From the NCBI RefSeq assembly GCF_008087665.1, contig NZ_CP042912.1:1364001-1428000 (forward strand): a DNA stretch of 64,000 bases. Direction: 5' to 3'. Each line of letters starts with the position of its first letter. Positions within the stretch are counted from its first letter, which is position 1. Under the pieces are notes generated by a model, which saw nothing but the letters and a program-made list of their open reading frames with translations, searched no databases and had not been told where the DNA came from. The DNA comes from Mariniblastus fucicola (GTDB lineage: Bacteria; Planctomycetota; Planctomycetia; Pirellulales; Pirellulaceae). The position numbers and the translations under genes were made by a program. Of this stretch, positions 59,896-64,000 are shown piece after piece.

Positions 59896-60702
59896 TTAGC
59901 CGGAGAACGAATAGATTCCCGCCGCGATCGCGATCGCTCCGACCGCGAAGCAGTACCATGAGAACCAGCGCAAATTGGCGGCTTTCACCAGCGAAATCAT
60001 CCACGTGCAAGCCAGTAAACCGGTGATGAACGCCGCGCTGAAGCCAACGATCAAAGAAACCGGATCAACGCCCGCACTCCACAACTCGCCATCGAGCAAA
60101 TCCTTCGCCATCTTTCCAAAGATCAGCGGCACCACCATCAAAAAGGAAAACCGGGCGGCTTTCGAACGGTCGATGCCCAGCAGCACGCAAGTCGAAATCG
60201 TGGCGCCGGAGCGGGAGATGCCTGGCAGAATCGCGATCGCCTGCGAGATGCCGACGATGAGGGCGCTCACAAAACCAACCGACTTGTCCGTGTTCTTTGC
60301 GCGATCCGCCAGCAGCAGAAGCACGCCGGTCACCAGCAACATGCATCCGACCAGCAACATGTTCTTGGTGAACAGGTCGTCGATCTCCTCTTCGAACGCC
60401 ATTCCAACGAAAGCCGCCGGGATCATCGAAAGGATGATCTTCAGAGTGAACTCCGAGTGCTCGTTGTACTTGAACTGGAAAAGTCCTTTGAGGATTTCGC
60501 CGACTTCTTTGCGGAAAACAACTACCGTGCTGATCGCGGTTGCAAAGTGCAGAACGACCGTCATCAGAATCGACGCTTCGCCGACGGCTTTGTCGCCAAG
60601 CAACGCTCGAACGATCTCGATGTGGCCGCTGCTACTGACAGGAAGGAATTCGGTCAGCCCTTGAACGATTCCGAGAACGGCGGCTTTAATGATTTCAGTC
60701 AT
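59896..60702 (-). CDS. uppP: undecaprenyl-diphosphatase
   Basis: Integral membrane phosphatase (BacA type) that recycles undecaprenyl pyrophosphate to the monophosphate for cell-wall and glycan synthesis. 268 residues, about eight helices. Catalytic motifs are visible: VQGLTEFLPVSSSGHIEIVRALLG (the conserved E-x3-PVSSSGH, about 14-37) and GISQAIAILPGISRSGATIS (the PGxSRSG, about 152-171). ATG at 60702. Divergent from leuC. Together with the DUF368 protein (23810-24862) it covers two steps of carrier-lipid recycling. Confidence 0.95.
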   Translation of the reverse strand: MTEIIKAAVLGIVQGLTEFLPVSSSGHIEIVRALLGDKAVGEASILMTVVLHFATAISTVVVFRKEVGEILKGLFQFKYNEHSEFTLKIILSMIPAAFVGMAFEEEIDDLFTKNMLLVGCMLLVTGVLLLLADRAKNTDKSVGFVSALIVGISQAIAILPGISRSGATISTCVLLGIDRSKAARFSFLMVVPLIFGKMAKDLLDGELWSAGVDPVSLIVGFSAAFITGLLACTWMISLVKAANLRWFSWYCFAVGAIAIAAGIYSFSG

Positions 60703-60916
60703 CTAATTCAGGTCACGTCGGAGCGTTTGGGATCGACGGAGGGTTGGGGATCGAAACGGGGCAAAAGTTTGGCGAAGCGTACTTTGTTTGGGAGTGACTC
60801 GAAAGGGAAACTTCCAGAAAATCAAGCTTGGCTTTATGATAGCCGAACCAACAGGCATGTCTCGGCCAGACGTTGCCAAACCACCATTTGCCAAGAGAAT
60901 CCCGACCGGAATCGTC

Positions 60917-62317
60917 ATGATCGCCAAAACGCCACGCACTCTGTTCGAAAAAATCTGGGACCAGCACGTCGTGCACCACGAACCGGGCAAGCAAACGATG
61001 CTGTATATCGATTTGCATTTGGTCCACGAAGTCACCAGTCCGCAGGCGTTTGAAGGTCTCCGCGTTGCCGGCCGAAAAGTCCGTCGTCCCGATTTGACGG
61101 TTGCCACGGAAGACCACAACGTGCCGACGATCGATCGACATCTTCCAATTGTCGATCTGATTTCGCGTAAGCAGATTGATACGCTGCGGCAGAACTGCAA
61201 AGACTTCGGCGTACGACTTTACGACCTCGACAGCCCCAAACAGGGCATCGTCCACGTGATCGGCCCAGAGCTTGGATTGACTCAGCCCGGAATGACGATC
61301 GTCTGCGGCGACTCGCATACTTCGACGCACGGCGCGTTCGGAGCGTTGGCTTTCGGGATCGGAACCAGCGAAGTCGAACACGTGTTGGCAACGCAAACGT
61401 TGTTGCAGACTCGACCGAAAACGATGGAGGCTCGCTTCGACAATACGCTTGCTCCCGGAGTCACCAGTAAGGACCTGATTCTGTTTCTGATTGGACAGAT
61501 TTCGACCTCCGGCGGAACAGGCTATGTGCTGGAGTACACCGGCGAGGCGATTCGTGCATTGTCGATGGAGCAGCGGATGACGATCTGCAATATGTCGATC
61601 GAAGGCGGAGCCCGAGCCGGATTGATCGCTCCTGACGAAACGACGATCGACTACATTCGCGGCAAAGAATTCGCACCCGCGGACTTCGATGTCGTCGCGG
61701 AAAAATGGCGGAAGCTGCCGACGGACGAAGGTGCGGCTTATGATCGCGTCGAGATTTTTGACGCGTCGAAGATTGCCCCACAAGTCACGTGGGGAACGAA
61801 CCCGGGTCAGGTGATTGGCGTCGACGGCGTGGTGCCGAATCCGGCTGACTTCGATGATGCCGTCGTGGCCCAATCGGCACAGTTGGCGATCGAGTACATG
61901 AACCTCACGCCCGGTCAGAAGATCGTGGACATTGAAATCGATCGCGTGTTTATCGGTTCGTGTACGAATTCGCGAATCGAAGATCTTCGCGAAGCCGCAG
62001 CGACGATTGCGGGCCGCAAAGTTTCTGACAAAGTCGACGCGATGGTGGTGCCTGGCAGCGGGCAAGTCAAATTGCAGGCGGAAGCAGAAGGCCTGGACAA
62101 GGTGTTTCTCGAAGCCGGATTTGAATGGCGAGAGGCCGGTTGCAGCATGTGTCTGGCGATGAATCCAGACAAACTGGAGCCCGGTCAGCGATGTGCTTCG
62201 ACGAGCAATCGTAACTTCGAGGGGCGTCAGGGACGCGGAGGATTGACGCATTTGGTCTCGCCGGCGATGGCGGCAGCGGCTGCGATCGAAGGCCATTTCG
62301 TGGACGTTCGGTCGTAG
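60917..62317 (+). CDS. leuC: 3-isopropylmalate dehydratase large subunit
   Basis: Aconitase-family [4Fe-4S] enzyme of leucine synthesis. 466 residues from ATG 60917 ([19 protein letters not shown]), the normal family length and opening; the open frame upstream lacks homology. Signature segments: [47 protein letters not shown], and the three cluster Cys residues in [13 protein letters not shown] and [28 protein letters not shown] follows. The small subunit (leuD) is not next to it, unlike in many bacteria; the downstream gene is convergent and unrelated. Two hairpins at 62325-62374 follow. Confidence 0.95.
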   Translation: MIAKTPRTLFEKIWDQHVVHHEPGKQTMLYIDLHLVHEVTSPQAFEGLRVAGRKVRRPDLTVATEDHNVPTIDRHLPIVDLISRKQIDTLRQNCKDFGVRLYDLDSPKQGIVHVIGPELGLTQPGMTIVCGDSHTSTHGAFGALAFGIGTSEVEHVLATQTLLQTRPKTMEARFDNTLAPGVTSKDLILFLIGQISTSGGTGYVLEYTGEAIRALSMEQRMTICNMSIEGGARAGLIAPDETTIDYIRGKEFAPADFDVVAEKWRKLPTDEGAAYDRVEIFDASKIAPQVTWGTNPGQVIGVDGVVPNPADFDDAVVAQSAQLAIEYMNLTPGQKIVDIEIDRVFIGSCTNSRIEDLREAAATIAGRKVSDKVDAMVVPGSGQVKLQAEAEGLDKVFLEAGFEWREAGCSMCLAMNPDKLEPGQRCASTSNRNFEGRQGRGGLTHLVSPAMAAAAAIEGHFVDVRS

Positions 62318-62324
62318 GAGTAGG

Positions 62325-62374
62325 CAAGTCTGTCCCAGACTTGTTCATGATGTGTCAGGCTGGGACAGCCTGAC
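62325..62374. repeat. repeat family 4: paired short hairpins
   Basis: Two adjacent palindromes: CAAGTCTGTCCCAGACTTG (62325-62343) and, eleven bases on, one running GTCAGGCT...AGCCTGAC (62354-62374). The loops contain CTGTCCCAG and its reverse complement CTGGGACAG, so they are inverted relatives. They start 8 bases after the leuC stop and probably act as a transcript 3' end. Confidence 0.75.
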
Positions 62375-62424
62375 CTATTCAACACGCGATTTACTCAGCA
62401 GTTCAACCTACTCAACCGCCCAAC

Positions 62425-63465
62425 CTACTTCTCACCCTGCGCGTTAAAACGCCTAACGTACTCATCGTAAACCGTGATCGTCCGGGCGGACCGATTCCAT
62501 CCAGCTCCGCCATCACCGCTTGCGAATCGCAACGTGACTTGCGAATGCCAATCGAACGACCGCAAAACGGCCTCCAGCTCAGTCGCGAAATCTCCGCTCT
62601 CGAGCGCCGACGCAAACATTGAATCGTCTTCAATTGCCAACCGCGCTTCCTTGGACTTCATGCCGTCGTTCATCCAAAGCGGCTTCAGAATTCGACGCCA
62701 CGAACGATGCAGTTCGCTTCCGTAATCCCTCGCCCCACGAAACTCCGATCCGGTCATCTCGACCAGGTCTGCCAGCGATCCGAAAGCTTCCGAATCGTAC
62801 GCAATCGCAGTCGCCGCGATCTGATAGGCTCGGCGTGCATCTGAATTGTGTTCGCCTTTGACCGTCCATTCGTTGCGAGGCACCTCTTCCGCCTCAATCA
62901 TCAACGAAGAAATCCTTGCTTTCAAAATGGACGAAGCCCTCGCCTTTGGCATTCGCGAAACGATGTAGTGCGTCGCAAACGTGTCCGCCAAAGTCTCCTC
63001 ATTGCCAAGAACCGGCAAATCAAATTCGCGAACCAGAGCGTGACCAAGTTCGTGGACGACGACGTGAAACAGAACGTCTTTCGCGAACGGCGAGATCGTT
63101 CCGTCGCCGGCTGGCTCAGACTTGGATTCCCCGCCGCCTTCATGCGTACAGTTCACATGTTTGTAAGCTTCAATCGCCGCAAGGAAATCTGCTTCGGCAA
63201 TTCCAAACTCTTTCGCAGTCGCCACGGCGAGTGACTTGCCGTCGTCGTGGTTCTTGCGGGCTGTTTTCAAAAAGCCAAACACTTTCGGTTCGTCGATGTG
63301 GAACTCGTGCATCAAAGCGTTCGACGCAATGTCCGACATGTGCTTCACGTTATTCAAATCGATTCTGCAAGCGATCGCCTCGCTCGACTTCGATTTTTGC
63401 GTGAGGCCGGTAGCGGCAAACAGAAAGCTGATGGCGATTGCCGCGCAGAAGATGACTCGATCCAT
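62425..63465 (-). CDS. secreted HExxH protein of the DUF4344 (putative metallopeptidase) type
   Basis: 346 residues from ATG 63465, giving a signal peptide (MDRVIFCAAIAISFLFAATG). A zinc-metallopeptidase motif is clear: VVVHELGHALVREFDLPVLGNEETLADTFATHYIV (His-Glu-x2-His plus the downstream Glu of NEETLAD, a gluzincin-like third ligand). The C-terminal WNRSARTITVYDEYVRRF matches the closing segment of DUF4344 members. Family proteins are mostly uncharacterised. It converges with leuC. Confidence 0.8.
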   Translation of the reverse strand: MDRVIFCAAIAISFLFAATGLTQKSKSSEAIACRIDLNNVKHMSDIASNALMHEFHIDEPKVFGFLKTARKNHDDGKSLAVATAKEFGIAEADFLAAIEAYKHVNCTHEGGGESKSEPAGDGTISPFAKDVLFHVVVHELGHALVREFDLPVLGNEETLADTFATHYIVSRMPKARASSILKARISSLMIEAEEVPRNEWTVKGEHNSDARRAYQIAATAIAYDSEAFGSLADLVEMTGSEFRGARDYGSELHRSWRRILKPLWMNDGMKSKEARLAIEDDSMFASALESGDFATELEAVLRSFDWHSQVTLRFASGDGGAGWNRSARTITVYDEYVRRFNAQGEK

Positions 63466-63648
63466 CTGGTTTCCAATTCGTAAATTTGGCGTGTGAATGT
63501 TCTGAATTGTGGCCAAGACCGGACTGGGGTTCAACTGGGAAACCCCTATGGAGGCCGACAATGGAATTGATTCCATTCTTCGGGCAGCAAACTCGCACAA
63601 TTCCACGATTGCATTGGGTTACGCGTACCGAAATCGGCTTGGCTCAAT

Positions 63649-63654
63649 TATAAA
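63649..63654 (+). promoter_or_regulatory. possible -10 element for the aspartate kinase gene
   Basis: TATAAA at 63649-63654, 42 bases before the ATG at 63697. No good -35 partner at the right distance, so this is weak. Confidence 0.2.
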
Positions 63655-63696
63655 TGTCGCTTCGAATAAAGTTACCTTCTACCAACCACCACGAAA

Positions 63697-64000
63697 ATGT
63701 CGTTAGTCGTACAAAAATTCGGCGGCACCAGCGTTGCCGACAGCGAAAAAATTCTTGCCGCAGCACGCAAAGCCGTACGGGCTCATCAACATGGCCATCA
63801 AGTCGTTATGGTCGTCAGTGCGATGGGTAAAAACACCGACACGCTGATTTCACTCGCCGCCGAGATCAACGAGAAACCGCCGGCTCGCGAAATGGATATG
63901 TTGCTGTCGACCGGCGAGCAAGTGAGCGTCGCGTTGATGGCGATGGCGATTGACTCGCTGGGTTACAAAGGCGTCAGCCTCACGGGTGCTCAGATCGGAA
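63697..64000 (+). CDS. lysC: aspartate kinase, 3'-truncated by the window
   Basis: Begins ATG at 63697 and runs open to the window end (101 codons). First step of the aspartate family (Lys, Thr, Met). The N-terminal signature is clear: [18 protein letters not shown] (the KFGGTS motif), [15 protein letters not shown], and [20 protein letters not shown] (the STGE motif). The regulatory ACT domains would lie beyond the edge. I see no lysine riboswitch-like structure in the short leader. Confidence 0.9.
   Translation, partial: MSLVVQKFGGTSVADSEKILAAARKAVRAHQHGHQVVMVVSAMGKNTDTLISLAAEINEKPPAREMDMLLSTGEQVSVALMAMAIDSLGYKGVSLTGAQIG

Noticed and set aside
60713-62296. Long minus-strand open frame (527 codons) opposite leuC
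   Set aside because: leuC on the plus strand has the complete aconitase-family signature; the antisense translation has none.

Overview
The window reads as a chromosomal segment of a planctomycete, most likely of the Pirellulaceae/Rhodopirellula type. This is inferred from the gene content: a very large alpha-2-macroglobulin; SpoVG carrying an inserted zinc ribbon directly after ispE; MoxR with an N-terminal zinc ribbon; many secreted proteins of unknown function; a signal-peptide protein with one CxxCH haem-type motif; and several families of short palindromic intergenic repeats. No taxonomic marker such as 16S rRNA is present. I saw no rRNA, tRNA, CRISPR array, prophage or plasmid genes.

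Layout. 1-3585: C-terminal part of a thioester alpha-2-macroglobulin. 3655-7858 (minus): arginine/ornithine succinyltransferase-pathway genes (class III aminotransferase, astA, astD). 7962-11736 (minus): a secreted glycosidase-like protein and a glycine-rich secreted protein with a clear terminator. 12146-14500 (minus): membrane pyrophosphatase. 14940-17347: acidic-tailed TPR protein and pterin dehydratase. 17822-22432: Pro/Lys/Glu-rich lipoprotein, BioF2/FemAB-like acetyltransferase, methyltransferase and an unknown protein whose stop codon is the target of an IS630 insertion (22432-23657). 23810-24862: DUF368 membrane protein. 25234-26832: ispE and spoVG. 27201-33597: housekeeping run with a secreted unknown, rpmA, obgE, coaX, a short MnmE-like GTPase, tmk and holB. 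33685-40001: tightly packed RDD / SpoIIM / membrane protein / DUF4129 / DUF4350 / MoxR operon without the usual DUF58 partner. 40160-42490: small DUF4177-like protein, trpG/pabA and moeA. 42503-44703 (minus): transaldolase and ychF. 44899-50496: membrane-anchored endonuclease/phosphatase-fold protein, rpsD, lpd, map, HlyIII-type membrane protein. 50637-56239: secreted ankyrin protein, CNT nucleoside transporter, argS. 56385-62317: two secreted unknowns (one with CIQCH), uppP and leuC. 62425-63465: HExxH metallopeptidase-like protein. 63697-end: start of aspartate kinase.

How they fit together. Most genes are ordinary housekeeping or metabolism. The best-defined accessory unit is the MoxR operon: an AAA+ ATPase with an integral membrane module and probably an envelope role. 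UppP and the DUF368 protein are both connected to undecaprenyl-phosphate recycling but are encoded far apart. The most unusual layer is between the genes: at least four families of short inverted-repeat elements, many placed just after stop codons, and one of them hit by the IS630 copy. I did not find a clearly new defence, biosynthetic or mobile system. The strongest leads are the repeat families, the zinc-ribbon SpoVG, the short MnmE-like GTPase and the MoxR operon without DUF58.
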